Part shown: piece by piece, positions 44,501 through 52,380 of the stretch | Layout: every line of letters begins with the position of its first letter | Position numbering within the stretch: position 1 is the stretch's first letter | DNA from: Paenibacillus azoreducens | Lineage (GTDB): Bacteria; Bacillota; Bacilli; Paenibacillales; Paenibacillaceae | DNA length: 64,000 bases | Direction of reading: 5' to 3' | Assembly: GCF_021654775.1 (NCBI RefSeq) | Contig: NZ_AP025343.1 | Coordinates: 5,671,501 to 5,735,500 of the forward strand | Made by a program: the position numbers and the translations under genes | Notes under the pieces: model-generated | What the model saw: the letters and a program-made list of their open reading frames with translations, nothing else | The model's database searches: none | What the model was told of the DNA's origin: nothing

Positions 44501-44886
44501 GAATGAGGGTCACCGTTACTATCCAAATAATTAGGAGGTATATATTCTGGGGCGTTCAGATCAAGATCGATACATACTGTTGAAGATACTGGTTTATTTG
44601 TTGAGGGATTGTTTGCGAGCCTTTTATCATTACACTCTCCATCGACTCTCCAACTTAGATTATCTAATTGGTAAATATAAACACCAATGTTGGTGACTCC
44701 AATACCTTGGACCTGGGTTAATTTCTTTTGAGATTTGGAAAATGATGAAGGTTCAAAGTAAGGTGCTTTTAATACTGGCTTCTGACCTGACGGTCCTCCA
44801 CCGGCGAAGATCAGATTTGATGGAAATAAAAAACTGATCGATATTAAAAGAACAAATATTCTTTTTAATGATGTTGACAATTCCAT
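41524..44886 (-). CDS. Large secreted DUF5704-like protein with a bacterial Ig-like domain
   Basis: An exported protein of about 1,120 residues; the first 29 form a signal peptide (RIFVLLISISFLFPSNLIFA). Residues about 215-300 contain a group 2 Ig-like domain (TTWESSNPGVATVSSSGLVT, AVNEGTTNITV). Residues 300-310 are a Pro/Gly hinge, followed by a Cys-containing beta domain, a Pro-rich linker (about 480-530) and a large C-terminal region that I associate with Paenibacillus DUF5704 proteins. No catalytic motif is seen. Near residue 725 LPVWVDEGD echoes PVFVDEGD in its operon partner. Start uncertain: ATG 44886, GTG 44889 or TTG 44880 with AGGTG upstream. Confidence 0.75.
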   Translation of the reverse strand: MELSTSLKRIFVLLISISFLFPSNLIFAGGGPSGQKPVLKAPYFEPSSFSKSQKKLTQVQGIGVTNIGVYIYQLDNLSWRVDGECNDKRLANNPSTNKPVSSTVCIDLDLNAPEYIPPNYLDSNGDPHSKDEFISSSLHPVYMDDVKHYTNGDPILVSVESFTGTRIKFTTQIGGSIEPFAYRPYHGDKYSADYKFKTDLYWTALSEITKEINLSSGGQLSKGQTKQLNATVKTKIGDGSFGQETNVNTGNGKTTWESSNPGVATVSSSGLVTAVNEGTTNITVKWEKDGYKLTTTTTIGVDVDPGSPPGGGGACTLVIGSPTQGTKMSMSDMDPNAKGVIRADNRDAERFDVLQGIPTSESLFTNVSADNYLFKHIWVQLRGKTTYNCSVDVTYARQWTESGPPICTKSGCVPGPPISKSDTQTKNYTFSFTRDYSYWQINNLEVYKINRAEMSNYALPDGTVTMIPAGYTPPTLDSKHDEPVDVHVKPAITPPISYTPPILTGGLNSPPPLPDDTSLLKGMAESSTPESKVKNDMVNFNGSTIMDSAEVIKNGPTPKNIPNPTTIGRDVLYSPGNLISSSKVNKKDTPSSGKIAYDLMAGNINGGENKEFPIHGINTVTVHTPVINYSSVSDDKAHNQKTNPNYSRSALILERPFQVRIPTNGQHVNYPGYGNRDYAKYFRTKQVLFPFDVYNENKTRFIPKNTWIDIPVNQLDTAFFLPVWVDEGDYQVYFRNIAENSPNDYENQGEQDANRNLIHHAATDEVSVEVIGRLYDFHITDIADYNWQNVFRTQSGSANPTGVSYWVGQKLIDGDPRGNKEIYTLTIRPGSHPLRGYKNVSVKTGYHFKFDFKTKGNMFGPLDGIRIMPSFYFVSKDGKPVNARGDTRVPVDLYYNNNKSNFIKVGSAQDQVQRYVILNERLRNVPAVELTDTASYKYNHYGQTGGLNKNQFIQNYLNVFTKQKTPVGSYSLLILPEQLRTFLRLQENIPGPVDPERANVSIQKWYGEYSLPAEPFVVLAGTNVAEYGRTHGGLNSKSPIFLKNGYIVVNFNIESIQAGNLKNPHLQYINAPLMNQWELEGYRRNIQDSFGTRFHLRDGDVVFYNADRSSRDDFSSQVPH

Positions 44887-44899
44887 CACCTAACTCAAT

Positions 44900-46213
44900 T
44901 TATTTTTTTGGTCTCACCCAAAATTCAAAACCGTCCTTAGTTTTAAGCTCTACATATGGTATTAGAGATTGGTCGAAATGTAGAAGCCCTTGACCCCAAT
45001 AATGTGGATTGCTGACCGTAAACACTCCCCTGGCTTTTGTAATATCATTTGTATGTGGTAAGGAGTATTCTCTAAAAGCCTTGGATCTTGGTGATGAAAG
45101 AGCATTAATACTTGGTGAACTTATTAAGCTCCCTGCTTGTACATCTGACAATGAAGAACTTTTACTTGTTAAATCAAATTCTGCAAAGGAGAAAAAGGCC
45201 CCATGTAATAGCGTATCTCCTTCATCGACAAAAACTGGGTAGTAAATACTGCGGCTATCCCCTTTGACATACGGATTCACAATAATCCAGTTTTTCACCT
45301 TAATGGTTGCATAATTTGTAACTGTAACTAGTTCCTTATTCCGAATCTTAGAAAAGTCATCAGTTAATTTACTGGCGTCATATCCCGTAGGTAGTTTATC
45401 TATAGGGAGCATTTCATAAGAAGGAGCAATAACCTTCAAGTTAGTTCCTGTAAGTCCAACAGCCCGTAATTCCTGTAACCCTTGAAAATCACTTGGTTGT
45501 TTCTTAGCAACAGCAGTATATCGTGCAATTAAAGTCGCCACTTCTGCCCGTGTGGTCGTCCGATTAACTCCAAAGGTTTTGTCGCTATCAACACTCATCA
45601 GGCCGGTTCCCATTGTCACCGCAACCGCATTTTTTTGTTCAGTTTGAATACCGCCAGTGAAGTATTCTTTCGCAGGGATCACTGTATTGGTTACTTCTGA
45701 CAGTGCGGCTTTATAGTCCGGATTGACTGCCGCAAGTCCTTGTGCCAGCCATGTTGCCATTTCACCACGAGTAAGAGCTGTGTTAGCGTCCAGTTTTCCG
45801 GAATACTTGGATGGATCAATAAATCCTTTTTCAACAGCAGCTTTAACTCCATCCTGCGCCCAAGCTGGGATGTCTGTGAAATTTGCAGTATTTCCTGATG
45901 CAACAGGTTGATTTGTTAACCGTCCTAAGATTGTGGCCATTTCTGCCTTTGTTATTGGTGCGCTTGGTTTGAAAGATCCATCTGTATAGCCTTTGAGATA
46001 ACCGTCTTGAACAGCAGCTGCAATAGCTGAGGCAGCCCAATGTGTAGCTGGTACATCTTTAAATTTTTGAATAGTGTTGCTTGTAGTTGTTTTAGTATTA
46101 ACCATATCTTTTCCACCATCTACAAAACTCGCTTCTGCCTTTGGTTGAACAAGCGAAAGGCTTCCTGCAACAAGAGTTACTACGGTCAAAGTAGAAAGAA
46201 TAACCTTTTTCAT
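44900..46213 (-). CDS. S-layer homology (SLH) domain surface protein
   Basis: An exported protein of 437 residues: signal peptide about 1-29, three SLH modules at about 48-110 (FKDVPATHWAASAIAAAVQD, GYLKGYTDGSFKPSAPITKA), 111-170 (FTDIPAWAQDGVKAAVEKGF) and 178-235, which bind pyruvylated wall polymers. Residues 245-437 are an unrecognised C-terminal domain with NWIIVNPYVKGDSRSIYYP, PVFVDEGD at about 326 and a final DGFEFWVRPKK. GGAGGAG is before the ATG. It starts a two-gene operon with the large secreted protein 10 bases downstream and probably anchors it or a complex of the two. Confidence 0.88.
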   Translation of the reverse strand: MKKVILSTLTVVTLVAGSLSLVQPKAEASFVDGGKDMVNTKTTTSNTIQKFKDVPATHWAASAIAAAVQDGYLKGYTDGSFKPSAPITKAEMATILGRLTNQPVASGNTANFTDIPAWAQDGVKAAVEKGFIDPSKYSGKLDANTALTRGEMATWLAQGLAAVNPDYKAALSEVTNTVIPAKEYFTGGIQTEQKNAVAVTMGTGLMSVDSDKTFGVNRTTTRAEVATLIARYTAVAKKQPSDFQGLQELRAVGLTGTNLKVIAPSYEMLPIDKLPTGYDASKLTDDFSKIRNKELVTVTNYATIKVKNWIIVNPYVKGDSRSIYYPVFVDEGDTLLHGAFFSFAEFDLTSKSSSLSDVQAGSLISSPSINALSSPRSKAFREYSLPHTNDITKARGVFTVSNPHYWGQGLLHFDQSLIPYVELKTKDGFEFWVRPKK

Positions 46214-46370
46214 ATTTTCTCCTCCGGGATTAACAGCATATTGTAAATTTTTACATCCACTTATTTCTTTTAAAATGTGAATTTATTAAGCTACGTGAAA
46301 TAGGTAAAATTAACACCGTCCACATCTGTTCTCATTCCAGGCATTTTTCCTGTTTGTTCAACTGCTCAGG

Positions 46371-46415
46371 TTAGAAGGGCAGCCCTGCTAAAAAACATAA
46401 CATCAACTTTTTCAT
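46371..46415 (-). CDS. Possible 14-residue leader peptide upstream of the SLH gene
   Basis: MKKLMLCFLAGLPF follows AGGGAG with 10-base spacing, in the 5' leader of the SLH gene. It looks like the beginning of a signal peptide. It may be a leader peptide, or the stub of a degraded exported-protein gene. The evidence is only the ribosome site and composition. Confidence 0.35.
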   Translation of the reverse strand: MKKLMLCFLAGLPF

Positions 46416-46419
46416 CAAA

Positions 46420-46600
46420 CTTACACTCCCTATCAATCACATTTTTTGGTCTTGTCCAACAACGGTCGCCGTCAAATATTTATTTTTTCTTATCCTACGG
46501 GACTGCTTGCCCACGTGAATGATCTGGAGCACCCCTCCTCGAACCTATGTATTGGCAACTAATACTGCAAAAACTTGTATCCTATGTCTCAGGACAATAG
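46420..46600 (-). promoter_or_regulatory. Long, possibly structured 5' leader of the SLH gene
   Basis: A TATAAT-like -10 (46607-46602) lies about 390 bases upstream of the SLH start. Between them the minus strand has two ACATAGG blocks, GGAGGGGTGCTCC (self-complementary) and GTGGGCAAGCAGTCCCGTAGG. I do not match it to a known riboswitch class. Rest of the 46214-46671 gap: nothing else seen. Confidence 0.35.
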
Positions 46601-46663
46601 CATTATACTACATAATTTTTGAAATATTTGTCATAAAAGGTCGAAGGATACTTTAATGTTCCT

Positions 46664-46693
46664 TAATATGGATGAAATTGCAATGCATAGAAC
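46664..46693 (+). promoter_or_regulatory. Possible sigma-E promoter of yhbH
   Basis: TAATATG (46664-46670), 15 bases, then CATAGAAC (46686-46693) resemble the mother-cell KMATATT / CATACAMT boxes with a few mismatches, about 120 bases before the start. Confidence 0.3.
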
Positions 46694-46812
46694 TTGTTAA
46701 TTTGCTCCTGTCCCATCACATATCGCCACTCTGCGTGAATATACTTGTAAATAATCACTTTTGTTTTTGCAGCCGAGCAAGCGTGAACATGTGTTATATG
46801 GGAGGTGCTGAT

Positions 46813-47970
46813 ATGCATTCTGACGATCATTCGCTGTTTGTCGTATCCAAAGAAGACTGGTCGCTGCACCGCAAAGGATACCAGGATCAAGTCCGCCATC
46901 AGGAAAAAGTGAAGGAAATGATTAAACAGAACCTGCCCGATCTCATTACGGAAGAAAGCATTATCATGTCGGACGGTAAACAAATCATCAAGGTCCCCAT
47001 CCGGAGCCTGGACGAATACCGTTTTATTTATAACTTCCAAAAGCAAAAGCATGTAGGGCAAGGGGATGGAGACAGCCAGGTAGGGGATGTGCTCGGACGT
47101 GATCCGGTGCCAAAGCCCGGTAAAGGCGAAAAAGCCGGCGATCAGCCGGGATACGATATTATGGAAGCCGAAATCAGCATGGAAGATCTGGAAAACATGC
47201 TTTTTGACGATATGGAGCTCCCCTTCATGAAACCCAAAGAGCAGCAGGACGTGGAGACAGAATCCATTACCTTCAACGATATCCGTAAAAAGGGCATGCA
47301 GTCCAACATCGATAAAAAACGGACGATTCTGGAGAACCTGCGCCGCAACGCCACCACCGGCAATCCCGGCATTCACCACATCAGCCCCGATGATCTGCGC
47401 TACAAAACCTGGGAGGAAATCGTGGTGCCCCATTCCAGCGCCGTCATTATCGCCATGATGGACACCTCAGGTTCGATGGGTTCGTTCGAAAAATATTGCG
47501 CGCGCAGCTTTTTTTTCTGGATGACCCGTTTCCTGCGGCGGCAATATGAAAAGGTTGATATCGTCTTTTTGGCACATCATACCGAAGCGAAAGAAGTATC
47601 CGAGGAAGATTTTTTCACGAGAGGCGAAAGCGGCGGCACCATCTGCTCATCCGCTTACCAAAAAGCGCTTGAAATCATCGACCGCAGATACCCGCCATCC
47701 AAGTACAATATTTATCCATTCCATTTCTCTGACGGCGACAATCTGACCTCGGATAACGAACGCTGCGTGCGCCTGATCGGGGAACTGCTTAAGGTAAGCA
47801 ATATGTTCGGATATGGAGAGGTCAATCAATACAACCGCAGCAGCACGCTCATGTCGGCATACCGCAATATTAAAATGGATCAGTTTATGTATTATGTCAT
47901 CAAGGAAAAAGGTGAAGTTTACGAGGCTTTGCGTACATTTTTCCGTAAACAAGACACCCCGCTTAACTAA
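46813..47970 (+). CDS. yhbH: Sporulation protein YhbH (DUF444, VWA-like)
   Basis: Partner of the PrkA kinase and SpoVR in many bacteria (yeaG-yeaH-ycgB in E. coli); in Bacillus needed for normal sporulation, exact biochemistry unknown. The 385-residue protein has an N-terminal [16 protein letters not shown], the DUF444 core with [15 protein letters not shown] and a VWA-type metal site [13 protein letters not shown], then [14 protein letters not shown] and GGTICSSAY. The ATG at 46813 follows GGGAGG by 8 bases; 47 codons upstream in frame do not resemble the family. prkA and spoVR are 11-17 kb away on this window. Confidence 0.92.
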   Translation: MHSDDHSLFVVSKEDWSLHRKGYQDQVRHQEKVKEMIKQNLPDLITEESIIMSDGKQIIKVPIRSLDEYRFIYNFQKQKHVGQGDGDSQVGDVLGRDPVPKPGKGEKAGDQPGYDIMEAEISMEDLENMLFDDMELPFMKPKEQQDVETESITFNDIRKKGMQSNIDKKRTILENLRRNATTGNPGIHHISPDDLRYKTWEEIVVPHSSAVIIAMMDTSGSMGSFEKYCARSFFFWMTRFLRRQYEKVDIVFLAHHTEAKEVSEEDFFTRGESGGTICSSAYQKALEIIDRRYPPSKYNIYPFHFSDGDNLTSDNERCVRLIGELLKVSNMFGYGEVNQYNRSSTLMSAYRNIKMDQFMYYVIKEKGEVYEALRTFFRKQDTPLN

Positions 47971-48009
47971 GATACCAGAATGCTCCCCTGTGTTACAGGT
48001 TGGAATTCA

Positions 48010-48057
48010 AAAGACGCTGCCAGGTTGCATAAATGCAGCCGAACAACGTCTTTTTTT
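48010..48057 (+). terminator. Rho-independent terminator of yhbH
   Basis: AAAGACG pairs with CGTCTTT, with an inner GGTTGCA/TGCAGCC pairing, followed by a run of seven T. Confidence 0.8.
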
Positions 48058-48103
48058 CTGTACTGATTATGCTGTACTACCGATCAATCCATTTTTTCAT
48101 CGC

Positions 48104-48673
48104 TTAACCGATGCCTATTCCCTCTTTTTTATTCATCAGTTGATCCCGGACTTCCATTAAAGCAAATCCGAGCAGGTTGGTTCCTTTCCACAGCAGCGGA
48201 TTTTCGATTCTGTCGTCATCGGCCGCTAGCCCAACTCCCCATATGCTGTCGACGGGGCTTGCTTCTACCAGTACCCTGTTTCGGGTACCGAGCAAAAAGC
48301 TGCTCAGATCTTCATTTTGGGAAAATTTCGCCAGATTGCCGCGCACGACGATGTTATAACCTTCTTCCTCCCATACCTTTTGATCAAAACCTCTTACTTT
48401 CCGGCCAAGGTCTTTGGCCTGCTTTGGATGTTTCGCCGCCAAAATCTGCCGCAAAATCTCCTCGTCGCCAAAAAGTCTGGCCTTCCCGGCCATCATATAT
48501 TGTTCGGCACTGCTGTAAAGCACGCCTTCGACGGTGAACTTGCATGGCCACCATTGGCTGAAACAGCTTTTGTTAATACTGCCGTTCGCGGCAGGCTGAT
48601 GACCCCAGAAAAATATATATTTCAACCTTTTTCCTTTTTGAAACTGCTGCCTTAATTCATGAATGGAATACAT
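48104..48673 (-). CDS. NADAR family protein (N-glycosidase, YbiA/DUF1768)
   Basis: NADAR proteins are linked to NAD, ADP-ribose and riboflavin-intermediate metabolism; YbiA cleaves N-glycosidic bonds of toxic riboflavin intermediates, and some members reverse guanine ADP-ribosylation. The 189-residue protein shows IFFWGHQP near 20, CFSQWWPCKFTVEG, YSSAEQYMMAGKARLFGD, GRKVRGFDQKVWEEEGYNIV, NLAKFSQNEDL, LVEASPVDSIWGVGLAADD and a final NLLGFALMEVRDQL. These are all standard family blocks, so it should be active. It is a single gene, and its neighbours do not explain its role. Confidence 0.9.
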   Translation of the reverse strand: MYSIHELRQQFQKGKRLKYIFFWGHQPAANGSINKSCFSQWWPCKFTVEGVLYSSAEQYMMAGKARLFGDEEILRQILAAKHPKQAKDLGRKVRGFDQKVWEEEGYNIVVRGNLAKFSQNEDLSSFLLGTRNRVLVEASPVDSIWGVGLAADDDRIENPLLWKGTNLLGFALMEVRDQLMNKKEGIGIG

Positions 48674-48796
48674 ATGTACCTCCTAACTAAAAAGCCATCA
48701 TATAAACCGATTGGTTATCAAATCAAAGTGATGCGATCCATGCTTTATCCTATGTATAACGGGCTGAGAAAGGAAAAGGTTTCAATCCTCCTCTTG

Positions 48797-49009
48797 ATCT
48801 ATATAAGTTGAACTAAAGAATGAGATAAGGAATAGGCAAAATAGCTCAATATTCTAAAGAAGAAGCATTTGGTTAGAAATGATCATATGCTTTGTGAGCG
48901 GATTTCTACCATGAATAGTTAAAATCATAGAAATCTGTGAACAACAGCGATTCAAGCAGAACATTTCACCTGGCTGCCTTCATCCTTAAAATCATTTCAT
49001 GTTTAACCT
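48797..49009. repeat. Family H element, copy 2 (interrupted)
   Basis: CTATATAAGTTGAACTAAAG at 48799 and, about 140 bases on, GAACATTTCACCTGGCTGCC, TTCATCCTTAAAATCATTTC and TGTTTAACC share blocks with 20054-20117. The 48674-49187 gap has no gene. Confidence 0.55.
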
Positions 49010-49187
49010 CCTTCGGAAAGTACGCCTTTTAATCGCTCACAACTTGTTAACGAGGCTAGTCGTTGTCTTTGAATTATAGCATACACCGACTTACATTGAT
49101 GTTTGGAGACAATTCAGCGAGTGTTTTTAAAACATTTCCAAATGCTCTCAGCCATTGTTCCAGAACCCGTATTGCCCCACAACCAAA

Positions 49188-49230
49188 AAAGGGGCCCTCA
49201 TGGTCTTTCGACCATTAAGGACACCCCTTT
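49188..49230 (-). terminator. Rho-independent terminator of the leftward sugar operon
   Basis: AAAGGGG pairs with CCCCTTT and ATGGTC with GACCAT around TTTC; leftward a T run follows. Confidence 0.8.
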
Positions 49231-49245
49231 CTTGGTTTATACAAA

Positions 49246-50523
49246 TTATACTTCTACCTTACGTTTCGTTATCATATCCGCCAGCTTAATCGACTGGCCG
49301 CTGTTCAACCGGGATTGCTCTGCCGCAAAGGCCATCAGATGGCTCTGCAGCGAAGCTGTTGCCGAAGTTAAACCTTTGGAAGGGTTCTTTTCGAAATTGC
49401 GGACATCCCGCAGGAAAGAGCTAATCATCCGCTCGTCACCGCCACCGTGACCGTCTCCTGCTACGTTGCAATCAATCTCCACCTTCTCGCCGGTAACATA
49501 ACGGTATAAAGTATAGCTGCCTTTATCCATATCCCCGATGATTTCGCCCTGCGTACCCATGATTTGAACTCTGCGAGATCCGCTCTGCGTGAGACCCGAC
49601 ATGATAAACGAAGCATTCGCGCCGTTTTCGAATTCCATGTTCACGACCTGATGGTCGACCACATTGTTATCGCAGCGATAGACACAGCGTCCAAACGGTC
49701 CTTCTTCAAGCGCTTTTAAGATGCTTTCTTGTGAAAGGTCATTGATATGCATATAACGCGCCCAAGGGTGCTCCGGCGGCTGCATGTACATTTTAAGCGC
49801 AGAAAATGCACATTCCTTCTCCACTTCACATCCGTTGATACAACGATCTGTAGAGCCTTCCGGAGCATTCTCCGAACGGAAATGAAGCAGCGATCCGTAG
49901 GAACTCACATGAGTACATGGTTGATCCATCAACCAGGAGATAATATCCAAGTCATGACAGGATTTTGCTAGAATCATCGGACTTGTCTCTTCCGATTTGC
50001 GCCAATTCCCGCGCACATAACTATGCGTCATATGTTCATAACCGACATTTTCGGTCAATTGAATCGTTGCAATGTTGCCAAGCTCGCCCGCCTCAATCCA
50101 TTTCTTAATCCCTGACCAGAATGGGGAATAGCGCAGAACGTGGCTAACGACTAGCAATCGCTTGAATTCATGCGAAGCTTGTTCCAGCTCAACACATTCA
50201 TCCTTTGATGGAGACATCGGCTTCTCAAGCAATACATGATAACCCAGCTCCATCGCTTTCATGGCAGGCACGTAATGAAGACGATCCAATGTGCTGATAA
50301 TCATCACATCGGCAATACGCCCCTGCTCAAATACCGGTTCCCATGTGCTGTAGACATGCTCCGGCGCAATGTTATGAACAGCCGCGAACTGATTTCTTCG
50401 TTCTTCATTAGGCTCCGCGACAGCGACAATTTGTAATTCATTCGGAAATTTCTCCGCATAAGGTCCATAAATAAGCCGACCTCTGCTGCCGGCACCCAAT
50501 ATTACTGCTGTTAATTTTTTCAT
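49246..50523 (-). CDS. Gfo/Idh/MocA family oxidoreductase
   Basis: A probable NAD(P)-dependent sugar dehydrogenase of 425 residues. The nucleotide motif is AVILGAGSRGR, the catalytic Lys is in VLLEKPMSPS and the substrate-side His in KSCHDLDIISWLMD. A Cys-containing insertion (RCINGCEVEKECAFSALKMY) and a GDGHGGGDERMISSFLRDV segment match a group common beside YesMN/Lpl-type operons in Paenibacillus. It lies 185 bases after the response regulator on the same strand. It probably oxidises the sugar imported by the transporter at 54-58 kb; substrate unknown. Confidence 0.88.
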   Translation of the reverse strand: MKKLTAVILGAGSRGRLIYGPYAEKFPNELQIVAVAEPNEERRNQFAAVHNIAPEHVYSTWEPVFEQGRIADVMIISTLDRLHYVPAMKAMELGYHVLLEKPMSPSKDECVELEQASHEFKRLLVVSHVLRYSPFWSGIKKWIEAGELGNIATIQLTENVGYEHMTHSYVRGNWRKSEETSPMILAKSCHDLDIISWLMDQPCTHVSSYGSLLHFRSENAPEGSTDRCINGCEVEKECAFSALKMYMQPPEHPWARYMHINDLSQESILKALEEGPFGRCVYRCDNNVVDHQVVNMEFENGANASFIMSGLTQSGSRRVQIMGTQGEIIGDMDKGSYTLYRYVTGEKVEIDCNVAGDGHGGGDERMISSFLRDVRNFEKNPSKGLTSATASLQSHLMAFAAEQSRLNSGQSIKLADMITKRKVEV

Positions 50524-50548
50524 AGGCCTCTTCCTCCTCCATCTTGCT

Positions 50549-50608
50549 ATATAAAGAACATTTCACCCGGCTGCCTCCATGCGTACAATCAATTGGTTCA
50601 ACTTATAT
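50549..50608. repeat. Family H element, copy 3
   Basis: TATATAAAGAACATTTCACC, CGGCTGCC and GGTTCAACTTATATAG are arranged around a short core. It lies in the space between the response-regulator and dehydrogenase genes. Confidence 0.55.
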
Positions 50609-50708
50609 AGCCTGCGTACCATCATTCTAAAATAGCGCGCCTGACGGTGAAAGAGATCGTTACTGACATTTCATATACTATTGTTGACCTTGAATTTTAA
50701 GGCTACAT

Positions 50709-52367
50709 TTACGAACCCGAACGCACCATCCGATATTCTTGCGGCGTCATTTCGTTCTGCTTCTTGAAAAAACGAATGAAGGCCAGCGCGGAATTATAAC
50801 CGAGCGCAGCCGCAATTTCATTGACCTTCATCGACGTATTCAGCAGCATTTCCTTGGCGATCAGATTCCGGTAATCATTCACATATTTCGATAGACTAAT
50901 GCCGGTTATTTGTTTGTACAGCCTTGAGAAGTAAGAAGGATTCAAGCCTACGTAATCTGCCAGCGCATTTAGGGAAATATCGTTCGCGATATTCTCCTCA
51001 ATATAACGATGTACTTTTTGAATCACTTCCGCCGGCATCTGCGTCCTGCTCGAATCATTCCAATCGAAGAGACAAGATGCCATCTGGTAAAAGTATTGCG
51101 TAAGATCCGGCCAAGAAGTATTGTCGTTAGGCTGGAACAAAGGATCCAAATCGAGCAGCGTATTCACGTAATCGCGAATATCATGATTTTTATTGATATA
51201 CGATAGGAACACCGCTGAGAGCGAATGATACAATTCGGTTTTGCGCTCGTAAGGTGTCAGCGGGTCGTTCCAAATAGCAGTCAATTCAGCGTATTGCTTG
51301 TAGAACTGCTCTTTGTGATTGTTCTCAAGACAAGTCATCAGGAACTGAACCCTCGTATGATAGAAGAAATCTTGTCGGCTTCCGGCTTCTTGGTTATCGT
51401 TGCCTTTCATCTCGGTATCGCTGAGAATTACTCCGCTCGTTAAACCGTGGCCATACACGAAGCAATATTTAATCGAATGGAATCGATCGGATACATGGCT
51501 CCATGCCGTTTGTTCCGAGCCAAGAACGAAGGAAACAGAAAGCCCCAGCAGCTTCTTACATGTTCCCTGCACACATTCAAGAGTATCTCTCGTATACCGG
51601 TAGGCTTTGGACCACTCTAAAGAACCCGAGGTGGCAGCCATATCTCCTTTCGGTTGAATCAACCAAACAATGCGAGATAGATCATACACGAAGGAAAAAT
51701 AGCGGACATGCTCCGACAAGTACTCATCCGTAATATTTTGATATGCATAGGTTAACAGCGCTTTATCCGGTGTCGTGAACATTTCTTTCCAAGCATCCAC
51801 TCTGCCAAGCAGCATATAGACAGGCATTTCCGCATCCAAGGGAATACCGACTTCATGGAATACTTGCCGAAGCTGGCACTCCGTGGTCTGTTTGCCTTGG
51901 AATAACCCCCACATATACTCTTTCTGCAGCGAAGGCAGCGCCTGATTCATCTTTTTATGCGCTCTTGCGATCATCTGCTGCTGGTCCTGCTCTTCTTCAA
52001 TTTTGGCAATCGCCCGCTCGACGGACTTTATAATTTTCTCATCGCTCTCGACTTTAAGTATATATTCGAAGCCACCATACGTAATCGCGCTTCTAGCGTA
52101 ATGAAAATCATTATAGCCCGTTAAGAATATGACTTTACACGACGGCCACTGGGCACTAATTTTTTGAAGCAGCTCAATGCCTTCAATACCAGGCATCTTA
52201 ATGTCCGAGATCACGATATCAATCTTATTATTCTTCAAAATCTCCAAAGCCTCTTCTCCTGAATAGGCTTTCATGACATGAAGCGGCAAATGAACGGTCT
52301 GCTCAAACAGCTCAAGAAGACCATCGACGATAATAGGCAGATCATCGACGATTAGAAGTCTGTACAT
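50709..52367 (-). CDS. YesN-type response regulator with AraC DNA-binding domain
   Basis: Output half of a two-component pair, 552 residues. Residues 1-120 are the receiver (LLIVDDLPIIVDGL, phospho-accepting Asp55 in VISDIKMPG, LTGYNDFHYA). A long middle region of unknown fold follows. Residues about 450-550 contain two AraC-type helix-turn-helix motifs (ISLNALADYVGLNPSYFSRL, VNEIAAALGYNSALAFIRFF). GGAGG precedes the ATG. It starts 13 bases after the sensor kinase. It most likely activates the adjacent sugar transport genes. Confidence 0.93.
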   Translation of the reverse strand: MYRLLIVDDLPIIVDGLLELFEQTVHLPLHVMKAYSGEEALEILKNNKIDIVISDIKMPGIEGIELLQKISAQWPSCKVIFLTGYNDFHYARSAITYGGFEYILKVESDEKIIKSVERAIAKIEEEQDQQQMIARAHKKMNQALPSLQKEYMWGLFQGKQTTECQLRQVFHEVGIPLDAEMPVYMLLGRVDAWKEMFTTPDKALLTYAYQNITDEYLSEHVRYFSFVYDLSRIVWLIQPKGDMAATSGSLEWSKAYRYTRDTLECVQGTCKKLLGLSVSFVLGSEQTAWSHVSDRFHSIKYCFVYGHGLTSGVILSDTEMKGNDNQEAGSRQDFFYHTRVQFLMTCLENNHKEQFYKQYAELTAIWNDPLTPYERKTELYHSLSAVFLSYINKNHDIRDYVNTLLDLDPLFQPNDNTSWPDLTQYFYQMASCLFDWNDSSRTQMPAEVIQKVHRYIEENIANDISLNALADYVGLNPSYFSRLYKQITGISLSKYVNDYRNLIAKEMLLNTSMKVNEIAAALGYNSALAFIRFFKKQNEMTPQEYRMVRSGS

Positions 52368-52380
52368 GTTGATTCCTCCT

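Noticed and set aside
46420..46600. Known riboswitch class in the SLH leader
   Set aside because: I compared it by eye with the c-di-GMP, c-di-AMP and SAM motifs and found no match, so no class is assigned.
46663..47433. Leftward open frame of about 256 codons opposite yhbH
   Set aside because: Mirror frame of a well recognised protein, Phe/His-rich, without ribosome site.
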